Notes under the pieces: generated by a model
The model's database searches: none
Told to the model about the DNA's origin: nothing
What the model saw: only the letters and a program-made list of their open reading frames with translations
Position numbers and translations under genes: made by a program
From: Climacteris rufus
Lineage: Eukaryota > Chordata > Aves > Passeriformes > Climacteridae
Assembly: GCA_013398175.1 (NCBI GenBank)
Contig: VZRZ01007867.1
Span: 1,196,191 to 1,260,190, forward strand
Direction: 5' to 3'
Length of the DNA: 64,000 nucleotides
In this document: positions 1 to 11,800 of the stretch, piece after piece
How the letters are laid out: each line of letters opens with the position of its first letter
How positions within the stretch are numbered: position 1 is the stretch's first letter

Positions 1-168
1 TCGGGGCTGGCGGGGCTGAGGGGGGGCGGGCACGGGAGCGCGGGCACGGAGCGGTCACGCGGCCCCGCCGGCCACTCGCGGCCTCGTTACGAAACTCGGT
101 GAAATCCGCGTTTTTCTAAAAAAAACCCTCCCGTCCCGGGCCGGGGGATGCCGGCGCTGCCCCCGCAG
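1..168 (+). other. CTSZ: 3' end of CTSZ intron 1, GC- and CpG-rich
   Basis: Very GC-rich, CpG-dense sequence ending in a C-rich tract and the acceptor AG at 167-168. It is probably the downstream shore of the CTSZ promoter CpG island. No start codon with a signal peptide is visible, so the promoter and first exon lie further left. Confidence 0.6.
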
Positions 169-332
169 GACCTACCCCCGGCCGCACGAGTACCTGGACG
201 TGTCGGCGCTGCCCCCGCGCTGGGACTGGCGGAACGTGGACGGGGTGAACTACGCCAGCGCCACTCGGAACCAGCACATCCCGCAGTACTGCGGCTCCTG
301 CTGGGCCCACGGCAGCACCAGCGCCTTGGCAG
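169..332 (+). CDS. CTSZ: CTSZ exon 2 (mature N-terminus and catalytic Cys)
   Basis: Acceptor CCCCGCAG before 169, donor GTAGGC after 332. The frame enters with one base finishing an Arg codon and leaves after one base. Encodes TYPRPHEYL, WDWRNVDGVNYAS, the HIP loop and CGSCWAH. Confidence 0.95.
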
Positions 333-3300
333 GTAGGCTGGGCTCACCCGCCGGGCTCCGCGCTTTTCGGGAGGGAAAGGAAGTTCAGCTTCGCCTTACT
401 GGCAGCTGCTGTAAGGACAAGGTGCTAAATCACTGCGAGGACTAACAGAGCCAAAGCCGAGGCTGAGGTGTCTGTGAATGCACGAGGAACAGGGCGAATG
501 CCTGCTCTGAAGGCAAGGAGGGTTGGTTCCGATAGAGAAAGCAGTCGAAGTGCGGCTGCCCCCACCCTCTCCAAAGGGTTAAAAACCTGTTTGCATAAGG
601 AATGTGGTCATAACTCCCCCCAGCCTGCTCTTTAGCTCCTGGGGTAAGGAGTGGGGTGTCTGCCCTCCCCTCCGAGGTGTGGTGATGGCAGCAGCAGCTG
701 TAAAAGCTCTTGTGGTGTCCCTTCCCCTTTCTGGTACCTGAGCCCCTGCACTGCAGGTGCAGCAAGGGAAGGGCTGCTCCAGCCGTGCTGGCAATGAGGA
801 AATGAAAGAAGTTGCCTCTTGTGGGGTGTTTGCTACAGGAGCCTTGTCATTCCAATGAACTGACAGCCACAGCAGACACACAAGTCTGATTTCAGCAGGA
901 ATCTTCCTATCAGCCTTGTCCCTAGGCAAAGGGAAGTAGTGATTTGCTTCAGAAGGAGCAGGAATTGCTCTAGAGGGAGTACATGATTTGCACGCAACAG
1001 TTGTGTGCTGCAGGAGCACTATTGCACAGGGAGGCTGGAGGAAAATCATTGTGCAGAACAAACAGAGGAAACTGGGGAGAAGGGGGAAGACAGCACAGGT
1101 ATGAGCAGACAGCAGGATACAGTTTTAAGCAGAACAATAATATGGACATGTATAACACCTGCCATGATGTAGTGAAGTACTAGGATAGGTAAAAGACAGC
1201 AACTAAATTATAAAACTTTGGTTAAAACTTAATTGGATATGTTGGCACATGTGCCAACGTGTGTTTTTTGACACAGGTTACTTTTAAAAATCAGGATATT
1301 TTTTCTCATTTGTTGTGAGTAGTTAAAGCATTCATTCCTCTTTTTTTTTTGCGGGAAGTTTAGGCTGGGATGATAGCTCCCAGTTCTGCCAAGTGTATTT
1401 GAATGTTGTTGGTACTAATAGAATTTAAAGTACTACAGTGGCATCAGTTAAGACTGCAGACTGAGAAGCAGTTTATAAATACTCATCAGGAAGTATTATC
1501 TTATTTTCTGCCAAATAAGATAGTTATTTCTGACAGAACAAGGCAGCAGGGTGGCGGTGCCTGCTTGAGATGGCAGGATAACACTGAGATGCTGATGTTA
1601 CAGGAGGGAGATAACTCTGAAAGCTTTTCCTTGCATTAAGGCTGTCTCTCTGAGCCAGCAACCTGGACTCTGCATGGGCTTATGCATAAATCTCTGCTCC
1701 TGTAAAAGATGCTGCTCAGAGCTGATTTTATGATGTGTACCTGAAAACTCTTTGCTGTCAAAGCCAGGAAACGGATCTGGAAGTTTTCAGAAGCTGTGGC
1801 TTGAATTCAAAGAGGTCTAGGACTCTTCAAGGCTTGACACAGATCTTACTCATCTGCATGTTTTTGCTGAGTTTTTAATGGAAAAACCCCTCCTAATGGA
1901 AAGCCACAAGAATAACTGAGCCTCTGGTTTGAATTAGGTCACGCTGTGCTGCTCACTGCCGACAGCAGAGCCTTTCCAACCACAAGTGCTGCTGCCTGCA
2001 AACAGTTACAGGCTCAATGAAGAGGAGACAGTTTCAAAACCAGTTGCAATGTGTAGCCACCCACGTATTCCAGGAAAAAACCCATCTCTTATCCTTCAGA
2101 TCGAATCAACATCAAGAGGAAAGGTGCCTGGCCCTCTGCCTACCTGTCTGTGCAGAATGTCATCGACTGCGCCGACGCCGGCTCCTGCGAGGGCGGCGAC
2201 CACGCCGGGGTGTGGATGTACGCCCACGACCACGGCATTCCCGACGAGACCTGCAACAACTACCAAGCCAAGGATCAAAGTAGGATGGCTCTGCTTTGCT
2301 GCAGGATTTCTGCCCAGCTTTAGCAGATCTTGGTGTTCAGTGTGCTGGTCCCTGCTGTTTGACTGACGGAACAGGTTTTCCTTACGGGCCTGTGTGTGTC
2401 TCCTGCCCCAGAAAGGCACTAAATCATGCTCAGGCAGGTCTGCACGGCTGAATTGTTTTAACTTAATCTCTTAAATCTGTGACACACAATCTCTAATGTA
2501 GTGAAGTATTTACAAGTGTCACCTCAAGCTGAACAAAGGAGAGCTGTAACGTTTGTCTGGTCATGTGTGACTGGAACGCTTTCTTAATGTCCTCATCAAA
2601 GCACTGAGGCCTATGAAGTAAGGAATGGAATAGTAAGTGGTGATAGTAGGGACTTTAAATGTGGTTTTCAGAGGGAATATGTATTAATAATTACTCTGAA
2701 GTTATTAATATCTGCCTCAATTAAATTATAAAAGCTTAGTGTCCTAGCATCCCTTCACTTGAAGAAAAGCACCCTCCTGTAGAGATAATCTCACCTCTGT
2801 TTTACAGAGTGTAAGAAGTTCAACCAGTGTGGCACCTGTGTGACTTTTGGAGAATGCCACGTGATCAAGAATTACACCCTCTGGAAAGTTGCTGACTATG
2901 GGTCTGTCAGTGGAAGAGAAAAAATGATGGCAGAAATCTACACTAATGGACCAATTAGGTAAAAAATATAATGTTTATCTACCAGTAATATTGGGAGAGA
3001 AATACTTGAAACTCAGTCTGACTGCAGTGTACTTTTCCACTCTAGCATATGTCAGCAGCTGTGCACTAATGTGCAGGCTTTAGCTTGTTTGTGCATAAAC
3101 TCAGCTCAGAATTCAAAATGCACGAAAACCAATAGATTTTTAGCCAGGCCCCTTTGTATAAAAATTTCTGCTTTCTTACAGCTGTGGCATAATGGCTACA
3201 GAAAAGCTGGATGCCTACACAGGGGGGCTGTACACAGAGTACAACCCCTCCCCTTCAGTGAATCACATCGTGTCCGTGGCTGGCTGGGGCGTGGAAAATG

Positions 3301-3907
3301 GAACTGAGTATTGGATAGTTCGGAACTCCTGGGGTGAACCCTGGGTAAGGAAACACTTCTGACTTTGGGGGGAAGGTGGGTGGGGTTTGTCACTTGCAAA
3401 GCCACAGCCTGGGGATATAAAGCTAAACCTTTCTTGGAACCAGACTGAGTTTAAAAATGAAACCCAGCTGATCTGAAGACAAGGATATTTGGCCACAGCT
3501 CCTTGAGCTCAGTCCCAAATTCTGCCTTTCCAGCACATTCAGCTCCTGTTGTAGGAACTGGAAATTGCTGTTGTAGGCAACTGGAAATTGCTGTTGTAGG
3601 CAAAAATGAAGGCACGTGCCTGGACTGGATGGGTGGGATGTAAATTCACCAAAGCCCCATGAATCCAGTGTCACACTTCAGCCTCAGTGAATTTTACACT
3701 CACTTAAATCATTCATATTTGGAAGACAGAACAGACTATACAGTTTCTGTAGTTGTGTTTCCTAATTTACAATGCAAATTAAATCCTTTACAGGGTGAAA
3801 GAGGGTGGCTGAGAATTGTGACAAGTGCATATAAGGGTGGAAGAGGAGCAGAGTACAATCTGGCTATTGAAGAGGACTGTACCTATGGAGATCCTATACT
3901 TCCTTGA
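169..3907 (+). CDS. CTSZ: Cathepsin Z (cathepsin X), coding exons 2-6, 5' partial
   Basis: Papain-family (C1A) lysosomal cysteine carboxypeptidase that trims single residues from protein C-termini. Five exons join in frame: 169-332, 2100-2279, 2808-2958, 3182-3344, 3794-3907, giving 256 residues to the stop. Seen: the start of the mature enzyme (TYPRPHEYL), the family-specific HIP mini-loop just before the active site (NQHIPQYCGSCWAH, catalytic Cys codon 299-301), catalytic His in NHIVSVAGWG (3264-3266) and catalytic Asn in VRNSWGE (3324-3326). The HIP loop separates cathepsin Z from cathepsins B, L and C. The signal-peptide/propeptide exon is left of the window. The human protein is 303 residues in six exons, so only exon 1 is missing. 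An NYT glycosylation sequon is in exon 4 and a second sequon, NGT, is at 3297-3305. No frameshift or stop interrupts it, so it looks functional. Confidence 0.96.
333..2099 (+). other. CTSZ: CTSZ intron 2
   Basis: GT...AG intron of 1.77 kb with no other gene seen. It contains a perfect 18-bp palindrome at 1241-1258, reported separately. Open frames here are short and show no family resemblance. Confidence 0.85.
2100..2279 (+). CDS. CTSZ: CTSZ exon 3
   Basis: Acceptor CCTTCAG, donor GTAGGA. Encodes DRINIKRKGAW, the SVQNVIDC helix region, CEGGDHAG and HGIPDETCNNYQAKDQ. Cysteines match the disulfide pattern of cathepsin Z. Confidence 0.95.
2808..2958 (+). CDS. CTSZ: CTSZ exon 4
   Basis: Acceptor TGTTTTACAG, donor GTAAAA. 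Encodes CKKFNQCGTC, KNYTLWKVADYG (NYT glycosylation sequon, also present in the human enzyme) and REKMMAEIYTNGPIS. Confidence 0.95.
3182..3344 (+). CDS. CTSZ: CTSZ exon 5 (catalytic His and Asn)
   Basis: Acceptor TTCTTACAG, donor GTAAGG. Encodes CGIMATEKLDAYTGG, NHIVSVAGWG and YWIVRNSWGEPW, carrying the catalytic His and Asn. Confidence 0.96.
3548..3600. repeat. Short tandem repeat in CTSZ intron 5, 22-23 bp unit
   Basis: The unit beginning GTTGTAGG(C)AACTGG occurs at 3548-3569 and 3570-3592, with a third partial copy following. It is a small local duplication. Confidence 0.8.
3794..3907 (+). CDS. CTSZ: CTSZ exon 6 (C-terminus)
   Basis: Acceptor CCTTTACAG. Encodes GERGWLRIVTSAYKGG, YNLAIEEDCTYGDP and then ILP before TGA at 3905-3907. 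The ending is slightly longer than the GDPIV ending I remember for human. Confidence 0.96.
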   Translation, partial: GERGWLRIVTSAYKGGRGAEYNLAIEEDCTYGDPILP

Positions 3908-4668
3908 TGCTACATTGTCCATCTTTTTATTTAGGAACTACTTTGTTTGGAAGCTTCCCAGCACAACCTCTTTTTGATGAAAGAATAATAGCCTAAGACT
4001 CTCACAGTTCAACAGCATCAGGCAGTTCTGCAAAATTAGCCCAGATATAACACAGAATGTCTACAAAAAATACAGAGCTGCCTTGAGATTATTACTTATA
4101 ATTTAAAGTAATTTACCCATGAAGGAGTTGTCTACCTTGATGCACAGTATTAAAATCATACTGACTTAATCACAGAACCTGCACTTGTAAATATCTATTT
4201 TTTTAAAATACAAATCATGTAGATGTACTGGAAAAGTATACTCAATATTTGGGTCTAGAGCTTATTTTAATTCTCTGACAGTACTGAGCAAAGATGTTGC
4301 AATGATACAAAATCCATAACTCTGGACATGATAAATTCAAAAAGTTAAATCCCCTGTTTCCTTGACTTCCTGGTGCAGCAGCAGTGGTGGAAGTCTCATA
4401 TAATTAGGCTGCTTTTATCCACCAAAATTTTATAATGCAAATTACTTTGACCAAAAGACAGTCTAAACATTTCCTATTTAATTAGTCTTGTCTTTGCTCA
4501 AATGTTGTGCTTTAATATGTGATTGACTGTGCCCTTTTTCTCCTAAAGAGGCAAAATACAAACTACTGTAACCCAGAACTCCTGACTAATTTGATAAATC
4601 AGTGCCATATCACATGTTACTAATGGGTGTTGTTAATTGCATTTAATAAACAGACTTTTTCTCTTACA
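3908..4668 (+). other. CTSZ: CTSZ 3' UTR
   Basis: AT-rich sequence from the stop codon to about 20 bases past the poly(A) signal at 4645-4650. The exact cleavage site is not visible from sequence. Confidence 0.75.
4645..4650 (+). terminator. CTSZ: CTSZ poly(A) signal AATAAA
   Basis: Canonical AATAAA about 740 bases after the stop codon, followed 25-40 bases later by a GT-rich element (GGGTGTTTGTTGT), the expected arrangement for cleavage and polyadenylation. Confidence 0.8.
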
Positions 4669-4947
4669 TGACTGGGTGTTTGTTGTAACAGCTTATTAAT
4701 AGATGTGTTTGTTGTACCTAACAAGCTCTCTGGGGTGCACCAGCTACCCAGGACAGTGCTGCTTTCACTGGACTTCTTCTCATCATCAGAAAGCAGATTC
4801 TTCAGGAAACAGATGTGCTTGGAAAAGCAAAATGTGCTTGCTTTTTCAAAAAAATTACTGTTTGTTTAAAACTGAGATGTGTAAAGAAAAATCCAGCCCA
4901 ATGAACAGAGACACAGAGTGATCTAAATGAAACTCTGAATCAAATCT

Positions 4948-5862
4948 CTGGAAAAAAACAAACACCTTTATTTAAAGGTAATTCCATATGCTTGGGTGTA
5001 CCCCCCCACTGCTTGGCATCAACCAGGACAGAGTTGAGATAAGTATAAAAACAAAGCCACAACAAGCAGTAAGGAAATTTCAGCACACATTCAATAGTTT
5101 GGGACAGTAATGACACGGTAATGAAACTTACCAGTAACATCTGATGCATCTATTTAGCAAAAAATAGATTCTGAAAGGTAACACTCATATAAAATTCATC
5201 TGTTAATACAAAACTAACCTTGATTGTTACACAAAACATTTTTTTTATAGCAGTAAATATGTAGGATATTTGGAACTCCAATACAATGCAAAGGGGACAA
5301 ACAGGCATTGGGGCTTCTCTGCAGCACTGAGCTGATCACACAAATTCTTATTTTTTTACAACCTGCAACATCCAAGCCTAGAGCATTCAAGGCCTATTCA
5401 CAGAACTATCTGCAAAGTGTTTTTAGTAGGAATTACCTTCCCATTCTTCAGGTTTTGTGCATTACACAAAGCATAAGTGACAGAGACTGCAAGTGACCAA
5501 AATAATGTTCTTTCAAATAAATCTGTTTCTCTCTTGCTATCCATCCCCTTCAGAACACTGATTTATGCTGATTTATGCAACAACAGACAATCCTTCAGTA
5601 TTGTTCCATTTTCCAAATGGCATTAACAGTTCTCTGATATGAAACACAACCAGTCCTCTGATAGGAACTTCAAGGTCACCATGCAAGTCCATCAAATGCC
5701 CTTCAACCCCTTCCTCCTTGTTTCAGGTTTGTTGTTTTCGTTGGTTTTATCTGTTGGGGTTTTTTTGCTGCTGTGTTGCTCAGTTATAGAACCTCACTGG
5801 TGGAGAGGATGGCAAAATGGTGATCATGAGCTCTTGTCTGCATTCTTCGTATTTTCCACTGT
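4948..5862 (-). other. NELFCD: NELFCD 3' UTR
   Basis: About 0.9 kb of AT-rich sequence between the NELFCD stop codon (5863-5865) and its poly(A) signal. No other gene is seen here. The cleavage position is inferred. Confidence 0.7.
4967..4972 (-). terminator. NELFCD: NELFCD poly(A) signal (TTTATT on + strand)
   Basis: Minus-strand AATAAA followed at once by GGTGTTTGTTTTTTT, a good downstream GU/U element. It is the only canonical signal I find between the NELFCD stop and CTSZ. Confidence 0.75.
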
Positions 5863-5897
5863 TTAGTTCATCATAATAAAGTTAGATTTGCAATGAG
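5863..5897 (-). CDS. NELFCD: NELFCD exon 15 (C-terminal, last 11 residues)
   Basis: Too short to be seen as an open frame. Acceptor TTTTAAG; encodes (A)HCKSNFIMMN then TAA at 5863-5865. The human protein ends HCKSNFIMVN, so only one residue differs. Confidence 0.93.
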
Positions 5898-8800
5898 CTT
5901 AAAAGAAGAAAAAAAAAGACAGTGTTCAGTACATTCATATGATTCTCTGATTTATATGTTTGCATATGGACTTCTGTATTATGTAAATTAGGATTTTAGA
6001 GTCTGGAGAGATGTTTTTGTTTTAGGATGGAGTGTATTACGACACAATACAGTGTACTATGACAGACTACTTTCCTTCCTCTCCTTTCCTTACTGCAGTG
6101 CTAGTTCTCAAAAAGCAGTATTTGTCTTCAAGTTCCTCACTGCTACCCACAGATTCTTGATTACAGGATAATTGCTAAACTTCAGGGAAGTTGTCTGTAA
6201 AAATATCTGCCAGGATTTCCTATTTTTAGCAATCTCCCTCCTAAACATTTCCAAGTTGTAACAAAAACAAATGGAAGCAGGTATGCAAGGAATAACTGTG
6301 ACTTACCTATGAACTCAGTGACAGGATCATGTTCACCTTCTGTTTTTATAGTTCCTGCAATGCTTTCGTTCTCCAAGATGGGCAGAAAAAGCTGTACAAA
6401 GTCTGAGGTATATGGGGGAGCAATCACATCCAGCACCTGAAAGAGCAGAGAAAACCTGATGATTCTTCCACTTACAGGGCTAGGAGGGACAATGGTTAAT
6501 TCACACACCAATCCTGAAAGCATATAAGTAGTTGTATTTAGGACCTCTTCTTCTCCAAGCAAGTAATTAATTATGGATCCTTGTGGGACTCTATTCAGCA
6601 CCTTATTACTCCTAAAAGTCAGGAGTCACTAGGCCCAAGTCACATCCTGCTGAATACTGAGACATTGCTCAGAATTTAACCTGAACCTGAAATATTTCTG
6701 AATCCAAGGCAAGCTGAATACCCAAACACACGCAGCTGATGTGACACTTTTATCTCCAGCTGTCAGTGAACGTTTGCTGCTGCTGACCTCTGTCACAAAG
6801 TATCTGATGAGTGAAATATCCGTGTCCAGCTTCTCCAGGCACTTGCGGATGTAGCTGACGACAGGCAGGACGTAGCCCCGGCTCAGCAAGTGAACCATCC
6901 TGTCCAGCAGAGTCTTCTTCAGTTCCAGCTGGTGAGGCAGGGAGGCAAGAACACATTAGAACTTCCTCTCCAAGTATGCAATTTTTATGGCATCAATATC
7001 TGCTATGCTACATTTTAACCCTTCCTAAATTGAGCTGTGACACTGAAATGCTTTGAGCATCACCTGCTCCATCACATCGAGTTGGGAATGTTCTGTTTCA
7101 AAGAGCTTGACAAGGAGTTGTAGGACTTGGGGATGAAGCAGCTGATGGCAGGTACTGATCTGCAAAGAAGACAGCAAAGTGAGATCCTCAGAACTGCAAT
7201 TTAAACCACAATGCACCAGGCAAATTCTCATTGATGTTCAGTGTCAGACAGAAATTCATTTAGGAAAGTATCCCATCATTTCTTTCTTTGATACCCCAGT
7301 TTTCCTGGCATGAATAATGCTGAGCTGACAAAACCAAATAATGAACCCTGAACAGATTCATCCCTGCACATTGACTGACTTACTGCAAATGACAGGCATT
7401 CAGTGCACTGGGTGTTACAGCAGCATCAGAAGGGTTCCTGCCCTCCAGCAAAGTTTGATACACACTCCTACCTCATCCAGCAGTGCCAGGTGAACTGGGG
7501 TGTGATCAGTCTGCAGCTGGAAGTAGCGTGGCTCTGACACTGTCCAGTCCACCCACTTCAACACACCCATAGCCACCACTGGGAACCTACAGACACAGAG
7601 AGCAGCTCAGCACAGCAGCATGAAAAATAAATGCAAGTTTTATTGGGAAGATCAAGTCAAGTCATCTTTTTCCAGTGGCACAGAAAAGCATGTTCTGTGA
7701 TCCAAGAAGGACAAGCTGTGTGTAAAAGACAAGGGTTATGTCCTCATGAGAGATTCCCAGCCACTCTGCTCACCTGATGCACTGATAGAGAGTGCTCAGT
7801 TCTGCAACCAGCTCTGATGCTCCTTTGTTCTCATTGCAACACAGGTTGTGAACAGTTTCAATGGCTTTTGAGGTTGACTTGAGTTCATCCTTGTTTATGC
7901 TGACTCTCTTGTTCTGCAAAATCATTCCAAAGTTGGAATGCAAGAGTTGCAGAAGTCTTTGGTTATTTAAGGAAAAGACTTGCAACCTGCAATAAATCTA
8001 GGATTGCATCCTGTTTCTCAAAATGTAGGCTCACATTCAAGTTTCAGAAGAATTAATTATGAGTGAGCTGAAGTGTAAGGATCTTTGCTTTATTTAATTC
8101 TCAGTGCATTCAAACTTTTATGGTATTTCATCATCACCTACACTTTTTAATCATTTCAGTTGAAGCCAGAAACATTTCATATTAAAATAAGTAAATCAAG
8201 CTAAGTATGTTATTTTAAACTGAGCAACTTCACAACCAAGTATTTTCTTCAGCACAGGCAGACTGCTGCAGGTAAAAATAATGTTATTCACATGACTGAA
8301 CATTACCTTTTTCCACATCTCTACAACACTAGCTGCATATGCCAGTATGTGGATGTATTTATGTTTGTGATCCTGGTTGATCTTAGCACCTGGTTTAAAC
8401 AAGGACTGCATGAAGAGGTCCAGAAATGCAGGTACTCGAATCTGTGGAGAGAATGAACATTTTATCAGGGCCTCAGAATTATGAGAGGTGACTAAGAATA
8501 GAGTTTTTGCATCTGATATACCTTGCATAGAATAGAACATATTTTTCTTTCAGAGTATGTTAAATTTTTCTGAAGAGAGCCAGATTTTTGACAGAAAGAA
8601 AAAAGGAAAAAACAAAAAGGAAACAGAGTTACAGTCCAAATTGCTATAGTATCTAAATCTTACCTTTTGTTACCATGTTAGAACAATGCAGTGAGAAATG
8701 TGAAATATGCCATTTAGGCCTGCTTACAACAAACTGCAAAAGTGGGCAGGGGGGTTTTTCCCTGATTTTTTTTTTTTTGTTGAAAGAATTAATTCCTTAC

Positions 8801-11800
8801 CATCTTTATTTCTTATGGAAAAGTTCTTTAATTTAGTTATATGTAAAAAGACAACTTGGAATGATTAAATAAGCCAAACAGAAATATCAAGAAGCCAATG
8901 CAAACCAGAATGCAAGTAGCAGTTTCACATTTAGACATTACTGACAATCACAGAGGGGTGAGGGAGTGCTAACTTAATTTTTGTGTCCACACAACTTAGC
9001 ACAAGCCATCCCATTACAGTGCTGCTGTAATAGAAGTTTCAGAGGTTACAAACAGGTAACTACTAACCAGTTCTACTGGAGGTGGGTCCATGCTTGTAAA
9101 CATTTTGAAGAGGACAGTGATATCTGCTGGATTCAGAGCTCCTTTGGACAGCATTGCCCCCAGAGCCTGACAAGCTCGGGGGTAGGAGGCTGCAGTGCCC
9201 AGTGCTAGGGTGATCTGGCTGGCATCGTGGCCTCTGCACGAAGAGCAAACACACACAGTGACTCACTGTCTTCACTCACACATTTCAGCTGAAGCCTCAC
9301 TGAGTCAACAGGGCACATTCTACAGAATGTAATGCCTTAGGGTAATTACAGCAATAGGCCTGTGTTTGCCTTGTTCATTTCCAAAATGCTCACAGGACAA
9401 TAAAAATAGATATTTCTTAACAGACAGAAACTTCAATTCTTTGCTTTTCCAATTTCAGGTCTCCCTGGTGTAGGACACTGAACTTCTCTGCTGTTTTATG
9501 AGCTCAAGCCCTGCTACAAAAACTGCTCTGTTGCAGTTAAAAATTCTCCTTTTGCTGGTTAAAGAATGAGCAAAAGACAGAAGTTTCCAAGCCTTGGTGA
9601 GTTAAAACTCCCACTCACTTCTCGTGGGCATAACGCTGAACCTCCTGGGCGATCCTCCGGACAGCGGAGCCCCCCTGCTCCTCCTGGGCCAGGATGGACA
9701 TCATGGACTGAGCAAAGAGGTAAGTGTGTTCTCCATGGCACACCATCTTCTGTGAAAGCACACAGCACACACCTCAGCAGCCAGCCAGAAACAGCCCAGG
9801 GTGTTTCTGTCATCACCTGGCCATGAGAGGAAAGGAGGAAAAAAAACCAAACAACAAAATCGCAAAGGAAAAAAGACTAAACATAAACAACCAAACAGAG
9901 CCAAAAACCCAACAGCCAAGAAGAAAGTACAGAAAAGCACTGATGAAATGGCTAACTGAGAACAAGAAGAAATGGCTAATTGAGAACTTCATTTCTTAAA
10001 TGCCAAAATTGAGAGGAAATCTATTCTACTTCTACTTTGTGCTTTTCACAACACAGAACATATGGGCTCATTCAGAGGGCAACTTTCACACTGATGTGGA
10101 TGATAAAAGAATTATTTTAATTTGCCAGGGGACTGACAAGACTGATCTTTAGATCTCACATTAAATGTGAAGGATAACAGTTCTACCTCCACCCTTTTAC
10201 AATCCCTTTAATAAATATAAGAAGTGCCACAACCAAAAAGCAACCCAAGGAATTCCTAGCCACAAAATCACCAAAAAGCATAAATTTCTGGGTTTGAACT
10301 CAGATATCTCTTCTCTTTATAAGCTTTTGTAGGATATCAAGATTGGCTACAATCCCACAGTGACCTGTATCTCCTAACCAGAACGCAGAAGACTTCTTTT
10401 TCCATATAAAAATGGAAAGAAAACAAAACCACAAAAAAAACCCCAAACCCCCCAAACTTACAGCAAACTCAGGGAGGTTTTTTTCAAGGTTTTCTTCTCC
10501 TCCATCTAAAATTGTTGCCAGAGATGTACGCAGGACTCTGGAAAACACTTCTAGTTGCTGGCATGCTGTTGAAACACTGGTTATTTCCCCTTGATACCCA
10601 GCATCAGATATAAGCTATTAAAATAAAGACACCACAGAAAATTTGGGTTACTTACATTTATATTTCTGATATTCCTAACAAATCTAGAACACACAGAATC
10701 TAAAGTTCCACCTCTGCATACACCTACTGGAATTCACATTCACACTGTGTTCTACAGAAAAGGAAGTCAATAAAGATGTAACAAAACTAAAGCATAATGA
10801 TAAAAAAACCTGCAGAACACAGCAAAATATGACATTCTTTTCTTATCACAGAAACATACAAAACTGACCGAAACATTCCACTGTGCCAGAAATCCAGAAT
10901 TTTAAAACAGAGATCAAAAGAAAATAAAGGGGGAAAAAAAAAAAAAGAAACCCCCACACCTCAACAAAAATTGAAAAAGCAATAGTTCAGCCTGGGAAAC
11001 TACACTTACTGCTTGCTACCTGTAGCACAAATCCTCCCACCAGTCTGTACTTGTATTAATAAGTAGTATTAGCAGGGATACATAAAATATACAAGCAAGA
11101 CCACAGTTAATATTTGATGCCAGAACAATTCGCCCTTTATAGATATTCTTGTTAATTAGACTTAAGTATAGTACCTTCACAGTAAAATTAAGCATTAAAC
11201 AATCAGGATGGGCTTCTGCCAGTTTGTAAAAAAGATCTCTCCACGTGGTATGTGCTATCATTTGCTCAAGCCAAGCTGGAGTCTGAAAAGATTAGAGCAA
11301 GAGAGAAATTTAAGAATATCTAGTTGTCAGGATCACAAAAAGCAAGGCTTTTACCTCTGAGGAGCCCAGGGAGTTGTTCTACAGAGCTTTGTTACAAAGG
11401 AGATGCATTCCAGATTTCCAAGTTCTCCACACTCTGAGGACTCCAGTGACACAGAGCTGGTTTTCTCAAACCAGTTGTTTATTAACCCAAGAGCTCTGAA
11501 GATACAATTTCCCTTCCCCCACCACCCACTGCTCCATCAGAGGAAGGCACCTAGGCAAAAACAGCACCAGGGGCTCTGTGCACACCTCTCCTTCCTCTGT
11601 AAAGATGGAATCTGCTTTCCGAGGGTCGAAGTGCTTGATAAGGAGGCTCTTCAAGTGGTTCTCTACAGTCTCCTGGACCTGCATTGGCTCAACTCCTGCA
11701 CAGAAGGAACAAAACACCTGGCAGATGCAATGCAATGCAATGGAACACAGCAGCAGCATCTCACGTTTTCCAACGAGAACAGAAACTACTCCAAAATTTA

